Shown here one piece after another: positions 1 through 10,769 of a stretch of 64,000 nt of DNA. Each line of letters opens with the position of its first letter. Position 1 is the stretch's first letter. The notes under the pieces were generated by a model. It was not told the origin of the DNA. It saw nothing but the letters and a program-made list of their open reading frames with translations, and searched no databases. Both the position numbers and the translations under genes were made by a program. The DNA is taken from the NCBI GenBank assembly GCA_947462335.1, contig OX381720.1, positions 2,115,501-2,179,500 on the forward strand, in the 5' to 3' direction. This DNA comes from Harmothoe impar. Taxonomy: Eukaryota > Annelida > Polychaeta > Phyllodocida > Polynoidae.

Positions 1-400
1 ACTTGTATGTCTGGCATAGCATCGGGAATTCGACCTGGAACCGGGTACTCGGCAGCCCTCTGTGTGTGGCAGTGTGTGATGTCTCAATCAAGTGGGGACT
101 CAAGTCCCCGGTTAAAGTTCAAGTCCCCGGTTCCAAGGTCATTTCCTATCGGGAATTCCACCTGGAACTGGGTACTCAGCATCCTTTGGTGTATGGCAGT
201 GTCTGAGTATGAAAAGTGGTGGATTTTTCATTGCAACTGGGGACTTTTGCAGAAACCGATTTTTAGGTATCACAAAGCTATTTCCTTCCCAAAACAGGTC
301 TCAATTAAGTGGGGACTCGGTCAAGTCCCCAGTTAAGTCTCAAGTCCCCGGTTCTAAGGTGATTTTTCTAATTCGAGTCCCCAGTTATGGGCAGAAACAC
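1..400. repeat. Diverged dispersed/tandem repeat
   Basis: The motif GGGAATTC-ACCTGGAAC-GGGTACTC occurs near 25 and again near 149. GTCTCAAT-AAGTGGGGACT followed by AAGTCCCC blocks occurs near 79 and 298. The short open frames here are by-products of the repeat. No gene is seen. Confidence 0.6.
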
Positions 401-600
401 ACACACAGGTGCGTACCTACACACCTATGCCAGCCATGTCAAGGGGGGGGGGGGGGGTAGATAGAGCTTTATAGCTTATCTCTGTTACAAAGACAGGGGT
501 AGGATGGGCATTGAGTTGGAGCTTTAGGGGTGTGGAAGCTAAAGATGTAGGGACATGGTGTCGGAGGTGTGACAGTGGGGAGACAACAGGCCCAGTGGGA

Positions 601-763
601 GTCAAAATCACTTCGTCATAAACAAATTAACGGTACTAGCACTTCGTTCTAAAGGAGATTTTTTACTATAGAAATGTATAGGAGAAAGACACGATCTTGA
701 GTATTAGTTTGTTATAAACAAATTTCGTTATAACAGAGTTTGTAAAAACGAAGTTTTACTGTA
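601..763. mobile_element. MITE fragment, GTTATAAC/TACTGTA family
   Basis: The A/T-rich segment ends in AAGTTTTACTGTA and carries repeated TTATAAC/CGTTATAAC motifs. It matches the ends of the fuller element at 49128-49642 (TACCGTAAAAC ... TTTTACTGTA). Only one end is recognisable here. A poly-G run at about 440-457 lies to the left. Confidence 0.45.
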
Positions 764-779
764 TTGAGCATTGCCCCAC

Positions 780-858
780 AGATCTTGGTCCGGGCCCGTA
801 GTTTTCTAGAGCTATAGGCCCGGTGGCCCACAGCTGAAAAAGTTAGTGTCTACCCCTG
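780..858. mobile_element. MITE end with TIR-like GTTAGTGTCTACCCCTG
   Basis: The segment contains GGTCCGGGCCCGTAGTTTTC and ends in GTTAGTGTCTACCCCTG. The reverse complement of that end, CAGGGGTAGACACTAAC, opens a related copy at about 34589, which carries the same GGGCCCGTAGTTTTCT block. This points to a dispersed hAT-style element. Nothing gene-like is seen in 859-960. Confidence 0.45.
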
Positions 859-964
859 TCATATAGACATCAAGTAGATTGAACCTCTATAGTGAGAATA
901 ACCACAATGTTATTTCTAATGGTGAAATAATTTCTCAAATATTAATAGTAGGGAGCGTTTATTA

Positions 965-1115
965 TTTATGGTGGGGGGGGGGGGGGGTTGGCAAAACGAA
1001 TATGTAAAAAAAAAGACACCCCTCTGAATGGGTAAAAAAAACACAAAAAAAACTCCAAGTGGGTAAAAAAAAGACCCCCCCTCCAAATAGGTTGAAAAAA
1101 AGACCCCCCCTCCTC
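965..1115. repeat. A/C-rich short tandem repeat
   Basis: After a G run there are about four diverged units of the form GGGTAAAAAAAAGACCCCCC plus a CTCCAAAT-like spacer. It is low-complexity and not coding. The stretch 1116-1380 has a second G run at about 1280-1295 and no gene. Confidence 0.6.
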
Positions 1116-1380
1116 ACCAAAGACGTTTATAAATACTTAAAAGGGCATCAACGACATACTTAGTCCTATACTAAAGCCTATTATAGCATGTGATCAGGGC
1201 CTTGAAGGAGGGGACTGGCGTCCGCCACTGTGAAGGCCGTGACCAGTCTCCTTCCCTGCAGCGGCTATTATGCAAATCGGGGGGGGGGGGGGGGGAGCGG
1301 GTTGTGCAGTGGGGTGTGACCAGTGAGCAGAAACTCCCCACCTCTGTACCCGGCCTTAGAGCCTCTGTACCCGGCCCTTG

Positions 1381-3215
1381 TCTAGGGCTTTATAATCCTA
1401 TAGGCCTACTGCAGGGTTCCCACATTTTTTTGTCACAGTTTTAACTGACAAATAATTCTTTAAAGTGACAAGTTCAGTGCCCCAATTCCTGCAGATAACA
1501 GCATTTCGCAGGTAACCTCCTCTAGAATCTTTAAATGTTAAAGTCAAATAGTGCACTGGGGTGTCTCTTGTAGCTTTGTGAGAATCTTTCCTCAAAATAT
1601 TTTATCTGACTTTTAACTTCATCTTCAACATTTTCTCAAAATCTTGAAAATAACTGACAATATATGACAATCCTTTTTTAAACTGACATTAAACTGACTT
1701 TTGAAGCAAATAAAACAAAACTGACTTTTAACTGACGTGTGGGAACCCTGCTACTGCATTAGTATGTGGGATAGGTAGTTTTCTGAGAATTAATTGTCAA
1801 AGATGGATCCATTTTCATATAGATCTGCAGAGTCACCCGACGGGACGGCTCTAAGATATGTTATCAGTACCTCATCCCCAGATTTTGATCTGATTGGAAA
1901 CTTGAACAAAACTCGATTTATTCATATACAACTAGGCCAGGGCTTTCTAATCCTATACAGCACTAGTATGTGGCATGGGTAGTTTTCTCAAGATTGATTG
2001 TCAAAGATGGATTCATGTTCATATCTGCGGAGTCACTCCGACTGGGCGGCCCTAAGATATGGTATCAGTACCCCATCCCCAGATCTTGATTCAAGTGGAA
2101 ATTTGAACAAACCTCAATGTATTCATATACAACTAGGCTAGGGATTTCGAATCCTATACAGCATTAGTATATAGGATAAATAGTTTTCTTAGAATTAATT
2201 GTCAAAGATGGATCCGTTTTCATATCTGCGGAGTCACCCTGATGGGCGGCCCTGAGATATGTTATCAGTACCCCATCCCCAGATTTTGATCTAATTAGAA
2301 ACTTGAAGAAAACTCAATTTATTCATATACAGCTAGGCCAGGGCGTTCTGATCCTATACTGCATTAGTATTTGGGTTAGGTAGTTTTCTCAGAATTAATG
2401 GTCAAAGATGGATCCATTTCATATCTGCGGAGTCACCCCTGCGGTCGGGCCGAAGATATAGTATCAGTACCCCATCCCCAGAATTTGATCAAAGTCGAAA
2501 TTTGAACAAAACTCAATTTATTCATACACAACTAGGCTAGGGCTATCCAATCCTATACTGCATTAGTATGTGGGATAAGTAGTTTTCTCAGAATTAATTG
2601 TCAAAGATGGATCCGTTTTCATATCTGCGGAGTCACCCCTGCGGTCGGGCTGAAGATATGTTATCAGTACCCCATACCCAGAATTTGATCAAAGTCGAAA
2701 CTTGAACAAAACTCAATTTATTCATATACAACTAGGCTAGGGCTTTCTTGTGATATGCTGCATTAGTACGAAGGATAAGTAGTTTTCTCAGAATTAATTG
2801 CCAAAGGTGGATCCGTTTTCATATCTGCGGAGTCACCCCTGCGGTAGGGCCAAAGATATGTTATCAGTACCCCATACCCAGAATTTGATCAAAGTCGAAA
2901 CTTGAACAAAACTCGATTTATTCATATACAACTAGGCCAGGGCTTTCTAATCCTATACTACATTAGTATGTGGGATAAGTAGTTTTCTCAGAATTAATTG
3001 TCAAAGATAGATCCGTTTTCATATCTGCGGGGTCACTCCCGACCGGGCGGCCCTAATATATGTTATCAGTACCCCATCCCCAGATTTTGATCCAAGTGGA
3101 AACTTGAACAAAAGTCAATTTATCCATATACAACTAGGTTAGGGCTTTCTAACCCTATACTGCATTTGTATGTGGAATAGGTAGCTTTCTTAGAATTAAT
3201 TGTCAAAGGAGGATG
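1381..3215. repeat. Tandem array of ~200-bp units (satellite-like)
   Basis: About seven near-identical units begin near 1757, 1961, 2163, 2361, 2562, 2761 and 2963, with a partial unit at 3163. Each contains TTAGTATGTGG, AGTTTTCTCAGAATTAATTG, TTTTCATATCTGCGGAGTCAC, GTTATCAGTACCCCATCCCC and ATTCATATACAACTAGGC. Units are 198-204 bp long. A partial leading unit (GGGCTTTATAATCCTATA at about 1385) lies left of a MITE that splits the array. No coding potential is seen. Confidence 0.9.
1412..1750. mobile_element. hAT-like MITE inserted in the ~200-bp array
   Basis: The 339-bp non-coding element has perfect 13-bp terminal inverted repeats, CAGGGTTCCCACA and TGTGGGAACCCTG. The interior repeats AACTGAC/TTTTAACTGAC. 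The sequence CTACTG lies immediately outside both ends (1406-1411 and 1751-1756). The CAGGG start is typical of hAT ends, but hAT elements normally make 8-bp duplications and only 6 bp match here. Confidence 0.75.
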
Positions 3216-4406
3216 CATAGGAAGAGTATTCTGCTGTATTTAGTGGTGTGTGCAGCGAACCATGACATCCACCATGGAGGCCACCATGGAGGCCGCCATG
3301 ACACCTAATTTGCATAACACCCGCGGCATGCATCCTGGGCCCTCTCTCCTGTGTCCCATCTCCCCCTCCATATCTCTGATGTGATTAACCATTATTTGAG
3401 GGGGTGGTTATAGGGCATAACAATATGGTGAATATTTTTGCATCTCCCACATGTGGAGAGCGCACATTTTTCTTGTTTCGTGGCACATTTGATTTATTTT
3501 TGCTAATAATGGGTGTTATTCTTTTGGTCCCCACCTACAAGTCCTGCTTATAGGTTCGGTAGAAGTACTATGAAATGGCCCAGCTCAGGGGCGGTGGAAG
3601 GTGGACAAAGTTGGGGGCACAGCTCCAAAAGCCAGCTGATGAGTGTTGGTTGGAGGGAGAAACAAATGGTTGTTTCAGGGCCGCAGGCCCCAGGAAGATT
3701 TAGGAACTTGACCTTTATATCAGTGCATTCAGAGTGGTCTGAAGTCTACTGTATGATCCATGGAAAATTAATGTGTTCTGAGGGACTTTGAGCTTATCAT
3801 TCAAGAAAACTTAAGGAATTTTACCTCAAGATTAGTGTATTAATTCTTGGGTACTCTGACTCTAGAATGTTGAAAATCTAGGCCAATTTTAATGTATCCT
3901 GATATTATAACTTGCAGTTAAATGAGATTTCTATTTAAACCTAGTTTGGTTTTCCAAAGGCTAGGATCAGTAAGAAAGAGGGAGCTCAGGGTGAGAAGTT
4001 GAAATTGAACAAAGAGAAAGAGGGAAATGTGTCTTTGGTATATAATGGCACAGATCATTTACAATCGCTTAAGACATCAATGGTATGCATGGATGTTACA
4101 TGTACTATAGTTGATAACCTGAATTTGAGGAAATGCCATTAGGTACCTGCCTTTAAAGTTCTAGGGTAAGGACCCTCCCCTCTGTGTGGGCAGTAGCGCT
4201 TGTCTTTCTTTTTGGTAGAAGACCATGTCAAGTGTTAACTTATCAGTAAAAGAAGGATTATAGCATGCATTTACGCCAGATCCCCAACTTTGACAAGTCC
4301 TTTGAGCCTAAATTGTTAATTATAGTACTCTAGTATAATCTATAGAGTAGTATAGTATGTATCGGGATCTGTAACTAAGGAAAACGCCTGTTTGCGGGAC
4401 CCCCCA
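3216..4406. other. No gene recognised
   Basis: The stretch has a short cluster of CCACCATGGAGGCC repeats at about 3269-3300. An open frame at 3513-3791 shows no family resemblance and no splice context. I see no convincing exon, RNA gene or intact element. Confidence 0.4.
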
Positions 4407-4458
4407 CTGATCGGATCAGTGCATATCAAACATGTTTGATATGCTCTGATCCGATCAG
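4407..4458. repeat. 52-bp near-perfect palindrome (hairpin)
   Basis: The left arm CTGATCGGATCAGTGCATAT continues to CAAACA. The right arm starts TGTTTGATATGC and ends CCGATCAG, with a single mismatch between the 26-base arms and no loop. Each arm holds a smaller palindrome, CTGATCGGATCAG. TTTTGACCCTTCTGGAGCC follows at once and resembles the end of the TGCAGA-type MITE seen at 57334-57526. Confidence 0.8.
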
Positions 4459-5304
4459 GGGCGGATGAGTCCACTTTTGACCCTTCTGGAGCCACAACAT
4501 ACGTATGCCACCTCAGTCAAAAATACATCGTAGCTATCTCCCATCATTCTGAGCCTTTATATCAGATAGACACAATATGTCTCCATTCACACAAAAAGTT
4601 TCGGAGCTCTAGTTGCATTATTGTGCCCACTAGGACACGCTACCTGGGGCACGTCTGCACCAGACGGCACATCGATTAGCATTAATACGGCCGCCTTTAG
4701 TTATGAAGGCAGACCACCAGGTGGCGGGAAGTCCGGGCATGACTTCAGGTTTCCGTACGCCTGCGTATCTGGGTACGTCTCTTTTCTGTGGCTCAATATA
4801 GATGATGTTTCGCAACTTTTTTTGTAGGTGTATTAGATATGACCTACATATGGTGGGGGACTATCACAAAACATTATATAGTTTACACGATCCGAGGATT
4901 AGGGTTCAAAAATCAATTTCCTTTAAAACTGAATCAGAATGTTCCCTATGGCCATACTTCATGTACTTGATATTATATTTAATCTCATTCCCTAGGATTC
5001 AGATTAGAATTGGACTGATTATCAGATTATTACTCAATTTACTAGTTTTGGAGTGCACACTATAATTCCCCCATTGGAAATACCCTGTAAAATGCTATAC
5101 TTGGGCCACATCTGAACTTCAAATTGGGCTCTTATTGCCCATAGATGACATTGTATTGTGCCCCATCTTCCAAATATGATATTGTACTAAGATTTTAAAC
5201 ACATTTAAGAAGGATTTAGAATATGGAAAAAATCGGGCCATGTCACTTCATAGACAACATTTCAAACAATAGATTTTTACTAAACTTTACAATTTTCTTT
5301 GTAG

Positions 5305-5413
5305 GACTGGATATATGACAGACTGGCAGTCACCTTCACTTGGGAAGGCTGATATACAGCTCTACAATGAGTACCATGAGAGGCAGCGTAGACAAGTCAT
5401 GAAGAGAATATAG
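5305..5413 (+). CDS. Candidate orphan terminal exon, unknown gene
   Basis: A good acceptor, AATTTTCTTTGTAG, is followed by a phase-2 open segment of 35 residues ending in TAG. The peptide is basic and charged (it ends HERQRRQVMKRI), with the composition of a real C-terminus. The donor exon would lie upstream. A frame after a second acceptor-like GTAG at 4829 could belong to the same gene, but its other boundary is not clear. It may instead be chance sequence, and no family is recognised. Confidence 0.3.
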
Positions 5414-6245
5414 GCCTCTAACTAGGAGGAACTTGTTCCCGCGACCGTACACACACAAGCATTTCATTTCCTGTTCCAGTTCTGCTCTCGCAACTAAGCT
5501 TGTTGCTCGCAAGCTATGGTGTACGGATGAGGGGTCACTGCCTAAGTCTCACGATAAATTACAAGCTCACAACTAACATGGCCGCCTACATGAAGAAAAC
5601 AGAATCTTCTCTATAAATAGGATGCAAAAGGCTGCCCTCATCCTGACACTAAATCAATGAATGATCTACACCAAAGAAAGATGAGGATCAGCTCTGAGCA
5701 GACCTTACTACTTCGATGACTAGCTCCAACATCATTGAGATCACACCAATCGCTGGTGTTTCCCTGTGAGTGACACAGACTAGGGCCTATGTGTGTTAAC
5801 TCTACGCTATCGTCTAATGTTTAGGACCTGTGTACTAATACTACAGCACCAATGGAGTCAGAAGGTGCTATTGTATGATTACAGGGGGTTTCCAGTATGG
5901 ACTGTCTGATTGAAGACCAATGAGAACATTTAAAATTAAACCTCATGTCAACATCAGAAACAAAGAAAAGATTATATGGCTCACTGTATGAAAATTATAA
6001 TGCTGATAAAAAGTGAAAAATCCAAAATTGTGCTATACTAATGGGCATTTTTATTTGTGTGTTTTAGGTTGTATTTGATTTTGAAATAGAGCGCCAAGAG
6101 TGCTGGTCTCTTAATACACTCACGGGCCAAGCTTGTGACAGTAGTTTCCAACATAATTACCACAATAGCTGATACTGGGCCAAAGCTGGGCAAGAGTTTT
6201 CCATGTTATTAGTAGTTAAGTAGTGACTTACTGGTATCAAAAGAC
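5414..6245. other. Intergenic, upstream of zinc-finger gene
   Basis: No element, RNA gene or convincing exon is seen. In-frame TAG codons at about 6216-6221 close the zinc-finger frame just upstream of its first ATG. Any earlier coding exon would have to splice in within about 25 bases of 6246. Confidence 0.4.
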
Positions 6246-7760
6246 ATGATGGATAACACAGGAAAGAAACCTTACACATGTTCTATGTGTGATAAACAAT
6301 TTAAGAATAAATGCAAATTAGGGAGACACATGTTCTCTCACACAGGAGAGAAACCTCACAAGTGTTCCCAGTGTGAAAAACGGTATGCACATGCAAATCA
6401 CCTGAAGGTACATATGATGACCCACACAGGAGAAAAACCTCACACTTGTTCCGAATGTGGTAAACAGTTTACAGTGCCAGATAACTTAAAGAGACACATG
6501 CTGATTCACACAGGAGAGAAAAGTCACATTTGTACCCAATGTGGAAAACAGTTTGCACATAAATGTAACTTAGAGAGGCACATACTGACTCACACAGGAG
6601 AGAAACCTCACAAGTGTTCTGAATGTGGTAAACAGTTTACACAGGCAGGTGGCTTGAAGGTACATATGATGACCCACACAGGAGAAAAACATCATACTTG
6701 TTCTGAATGTGGTGTACAGTATGCACAGTCACGTAGCTTAAAGCTACACATGATGACCCACACAGGGGAAAAACCTCACACTTGTTCTGAATGTGGTAAA
6801 CGATTTGTGAGTTCCAGTAAATTAACGACACACATGATGACCCACACAGGAGACCGCCCTCACACTTGCTCCCAGTGTGGTAAACAATTTGCGCATGCAC
6901 ATTACCTAAGGACACACATGATGAATCACACAGCAGAGAAACCTCATATTTGTGCTGAATGTGGTAAACAGTTCTCAAGTAGATGGGCCGTATGGAAACA
7001 CGAGTTGACTCACAAAGGAGAGAAACGTCACAAATGTTCCCAATGTGGTAAAAAGTTTAGACAGTTATGTTATTTAAAGCAACATATGATGACCCATGGA
7101 GGAGTAAAACCTCACACTTGTTCTCTATGTGGTAAAGTGTTTGTAACTGGACAGCACTTAAAAGCACACATGGTAACTCACACAGGAGAAAAACCTCAAT
7201 ACACAAACACTGCAATGTTTTCTCAAAGTGGTAAACAATTAACAGGGACCGACAATATAAAGACACACTTGACAGTTCAGAAAGGAGTAAAAAACACATG
7301 TTCTCAGTGTGGTAAACAGTTTGCAGGGACAGCAGATTTAATGCTGCACATGCAGACAAAACACACAGTAAAGATACTGTATAGCTGTGAAATGTGTAGC
7401 AAAGAGTATGCACGCCTGGGTACCATACAAACACATGTACTGACCAACACAGAAGGTGGATCCAATGAATGTCCTAAATGTGGCAAGCAGTTTATAACAG
7501 CACATTGCCTTAAGCAGCATGCCATGACTCATTGGAGAGAACAATGTGTGCATTGTGGGCTGAAGTTTGAAGACAGTAGAGGTTTGAGTTCACACATGGT
7601 CATCCACACTGGTCAGAACTACTCCAGCTGTGCTCAGTGTGTGAGCGGCTTCACGCAACCATCGGGGCTACTAGATCACCTCTCCACTCACATCATTGTA
7701 CCAGCGTTACTGTTTGCTGACAATATCCAAGTGAACTACTTACACAGGATCAACTTCTAA
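6246..7760 (+). CDS. C2H2 poly-zinc-finger protein, 504 aa
   Basis: This is a single uninterrupted frame holding about 17 tandem C2H2 finger units joined by TGEKPH-type linkers, and almost nothing else. It is predicted to be a nuclear sequence-specific DNA-binding protein. Fingers 1-11 (about residues 12-317) have intact Cys-Cys-His-His sets. Unit 12 (about residues 322-345, TAMFSQSGKQ) has lost its cysteines. Unit 14 (YSCEMCSKEY ... HVLTN) lacks the last histidine. Units 13 and 15-17 look intact, and the last 25 residues are unstructured. No KRAB, BTB, SCAN or ZAD effector domain is present, so the gene may have an unseen 5' exon or be a fingers-only protein. The ATG at 6246 is preceded by in-frame stops. 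A possible acceptor, TATCAAAAG, lies just before it. Confidence 0.88.
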   Translation: MMDNTGKKPYTCSMCDKQFKNKCKLGRHMFSHTGEKPHKCSQCEKRYAHANHLKVHMMTHTGEKPHTCSECGKQFTVPDNLKRHMLIHTGEKSHICTQCGKQFAHKCNLERHILTHTGEKPHKCSECGKQFTQAGGLKVHMMTHTGEKHHTCSECGVQYAQSRSLKLHMMTHTGEKPHTCSECGKRFVSSSKLTTHMMTHTGDRPHTCSQCGKQFAHAHYLRTHMMNHTAEKPHICAECGKQFSSRWAVWKHELTHKGEKRHKCSQCGKKFRQLCYLKQHMMTHGGVKPHTCSLCGKVFVTGQHLKAHMVTHTGEKPQYTNTAMFSQSGKQLTGTDNIKTHLTVQKGVKNTCSQCGKQFAGTADLMLHMQTKHTVKILYSCEMCSKEYARLGTIQTHVLTNTEGGSNECPKCGKQFITAHCLKQHAMTHWREQCVHCGLKFEDSRGLSSHMVIHTGQNYSSCAQCVSGFTQPSGLLDHLSTHIIVPALLFADNIQVNYLHRINF

Positions 7761-8399
7761 TGCTCTCAGTCTGTGATGAACCTTGGTCATAATACAAGGA
7801 TATGATGTTTAGACCTACAGCTGCTCACGAAGCGATGGTGGTACACAGTCTAAGCAGAAACCATGTTATTGAGCACTACCTTATAGCCAACAATAATTTA
7901 GCTTACAAAGGTTTGGATTTGACTGACTGAAGTCTCTTGTAAAGAAAAGGCCATCCATTCGGTAGTGATCACAAGCGGGGTAACTTTGTCCCATTTAAAT
8001 CCTCTAATACTTAAGGGCAGAGGGAAGTATTCATGTGTTTATGCAATCTTTAGAATATTGGCTCCATCTAGATTGATGTTTCATAGCAGTGTTGCTGAAA
8101 GACCCAGGCACATTGATAAATGCCAACAAAGTTTACATATGACTTGTAAATATATGCAATATGCAAATGATACAGTGTTACATATATCTTGAAAAGCCTG
8201 ATTGAAATAACAGACTTAAATATGTTGACGAAAATCTGCTAATCATCATTGCCATAAAAAACAATGGCAATGCTATTTTCATAGAATCAATATGTGAATT
8301 TGCTACTAATTCTTGAAAATGGTACACAATTAGAAAAGCACATCAATTGTAATTGTAAAAGTGATGTCGCTGCCATTAATTGACTATAAAAGTGCATTC
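7761..8399. other. 3' flank of zinc-finger gene, nothing recognised
   Basis: The sequence is A/T-rich without a convincing exon or element. A small inverted repeat, ATTGCCATaaaaaacAATGGCAAT, lies near 8249. It is probably 3' UTR and intergenic DNA. The nearest clear AATAAA is at 8604-8609, inside LINE debris. Confidence 0.4.
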
Positions 8400-8800
8400 C
8401 TCTCTGGTCTCAATAACTTTGACCAGAAGAAGATGTTCAAAATATAGCAATCAGGATATGTTTGAACATTATATAGGATCCAATGTTAATACGTGAAGAA
8501 AATTCATGTGTCCATGTTGAAATACTCCCGATGGACTTAAGGCTTGAACATCTACAGGGGATTTCCTGTAATAGATTGATTATAATCATCAAAGGTGGTT
8601 CACAATAAAGCTGCAGATTGCCAAGTGAATATTTCAACTTCATCTGTACTTATGTCATACTAGATGTGTGCAATTATCACATGATCTCAGGTTGTTTAAT
8701 GTCTGGAACAAGCTGAGAAATTTGAAGACAAATATAATTGTGTTTAAAAAGAATTTGAAAAAGAAAATCAAGCTTTATTTTGAGAATGAGTGGATATATG
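8400..8800 (+). pseudogene. Decayed LINE reverse transcriptase 3' end
   Basis: Translated across frames, 8437-8610 gives AIRICLNII then, after a stop, a stretch ending EILPMDLRLEHLQ. This matches the thumb/C-terminal region of CR1/L2/Jockey-like reverse transcriptases. A second frame from about 8660 reads LRLFNVWNKLRN then FKKNLKKKIK, the usual C-terminal tail (phenylalanine and basic residues) of such ORFs. Stops and frameshifts show it is dead. The minus-strand copy at 24339-24680 shares the LPxDxR block. Confidence 0.6.
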
Positions 8801-9365
8801 ACCTCTATTACACAACCCTTAATGCACAAGTCAGCAACTGCAGTAATATCTACTTTTTGTATTTCTATTTTCTTTCCTCACCACAAAGATAATGAGTTAA
8901 ATGAACGGCTATTGTTGGATTCGTCCAACTTGGAGGCAGGTTTATGCACTGCAATTAACTTTGAAGCCCTTGTGCAACATCCTCAAATGGATGTGACGCA
9001 TCATTATTTGCCAGTTTAAATTGTATTTTTATGTTTATAATTTCTGTATCTTTCAATAATATATCGGAATGTTTTTGAACTCCTCCAATGAAAATACAAG
9101 CTGATCATGCTGTAATATGTTTATCTTTTACAAATATAACTCTGCGTAGTATACATGAAAGAATTGTGCAATTACCCCAATTAAAAGCAAAGTTATGAGC
9201 AAATAGTGTCCCTTACATATTTTTGATTGCACTACCAGGTAGAGGCTAGGCCTGTAAAATCATACCCAGTCCACCATCTAAAATTTCGCTGGTAAGACAC
9301 ACCCTGACTGCACTGAAAAAGTAAACTTGTCTCCAGACTCTTCAAAGTGACTATCATAAAATAGA

Positions 9366-10341
9366 GGCCCGGATACCCATCTCAAAGGTCATGAAGGAAG
9401 GACCTGCCAAGTCCCCTCCGTGGACACGGGCGGGTCCAACCATCCTCTTTGACCTTTGTCAACATAAGAAAGGAGAAACCCAATCCAACATTTACATGGA
9501 AAAACTCACAGAAATCAGCCGTCAACACCTGGGTCACACCGAGGTGTTCACGGATGGTTCGAAAGATGGTAACCGTGTTGGCTTTGCCGCATTCACACCC
9601 TTTGGTACCCGCAAAGGAGCACTGCATGGAAGAAGTAGCATCTTCACTGCTGAGGCCCATGCTCTCCTTAGTGCTTTGGAGTGGATGAGGGTGTCAAGCC
9701 GAAAGGCCTTCATCATCTTCTCTGACTCCAAGTCGTGCCTGCAAGCAATACACCAACATGACCCCAAAAACCCTGTGGTGCAGGAGATCAAGCAATTGGT
9801 CTCACACCTCACAGACACCCAAAAGGAGGTAGTCCTCTGTTGGCTGCCCAGCCACATTGGCATAGAAGGGAACGAAGCTGCAGACGATGCAGCTAAGAAA
9901 GCCCTGAGACTGAAACCCAGCTCGGCTTGCATCCCTTCCTCAGACCTCCTCCCGATTTGCCGAGAGTTTACCAGACAGGAATGGCAGAAACGCTGGAACT
10001 CTGACAGAAACAACAAACTGAGAGCCATCGAACCTTCGATAGGCAAAAATCCCGACCATACAGGCTTGACTCGGAGGGAATCGACAAGACTGACCCGTCT
10101 TCGGATAGGCCACTCGCTGCTGACACACGGACACCTCATGAAGGGTGAAAATCAACCGGTATGTCAACGATGTCAAGTACCTCTGACCATGGAGCACTTG
10201 GTGCTCTTCTGTCAAGCAACCAAGAAAAGTAGGGACGACCACCTTCGTGGCACATCGTCAATGAACAGCGTCTTCACCAACACTGGAAAGAAAGAACTGC
10301 TGAGCTTCCTCCGGGAAACAAAGATGTTCGAAAAGATGTGA
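9366..10341 (+). CDS. LINE ORF2 C-terminal fragment: RNase H + CCHC
   Basis: The open frame runs from the truncation point through an internal ATG at 9391 to the TGA at 10339. Counting from that ATG, an RNase HI fold covers about residues 50-172. Its catalytic residues are D55 (FTDGS), E88 (TAEAH), D112 (FSDS) and D165 (GNEAAD), preceded by WLPSHIG. After the RNase H, a CxxC...H...C knuckle (CQRC ... MEHLVLFC) lies at about residues 258-275, as in I/Jockey/Ingi-type ORF2 tails. The upstream endonuclease and reverse transcriptase are missing. The fragment has no frameshift or stop. Coding relics of this kind are not expected to be expressed on their own. Confidence 0.9.
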
Positions 10342-10769
10342 AAGGGGAGGAACAGGCCCCCCTGTGATTCGGTAGGGTAGGCTGGAGAAGATATTCTCTA
10401 GCCAGATGGAAAGTAGTTGCATACTCGCCAGCCCTGATCTGCTGGCCCGATTGGTATGGAACTACGACTGGTTCGCCGGTGTCAGGATAATGTGACTGGC
10501 CAGATGATGTGTCTACAGTCTGTGGCACAGCACCTGTGTGAGGCAGCACAATAAAGCGGGGCCCGATGCCACGAGCAGTATTTCACTGCTACGAGCCGTG
10601 TTCCACTGCTACAAACAGACTCACAAACACATGCACGCGCACACGCACCCACACACTTATGCGCAACATCTAAATGAGAAAAGAAAGGACCTACTGTCCA
10701 ATCGAATCTGAGAAGTCCCACAGGGTCTATGTACGCTGGGACGTTAAGCAAATCAATCAATCAATCATT
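9366..10769 (+). mobile_element. 5'-truncated non-LTR retrotransposon with 16-bp TSD
   Basis: ACTATCATAAAATAGA is directly repeated at 9350-9365 and 10770-10785 and brackets a segment that begins in the middle of an open frame. The 3' end is a short (AATC)n run at about 10749-10766, the kind of simple-repeat tail found on non-LTR elements. It contains the RNase H ORF and about 430 bases of 3' UTR. Exact duplications and an uninterrupted ORF imply a recent insertion. Confidence 0.85.

Noticed and set aside
9534..10139. 201-aa minus-strand frame
   Set aside because: It is a shadow of the RNase H coding frame on the other strand.
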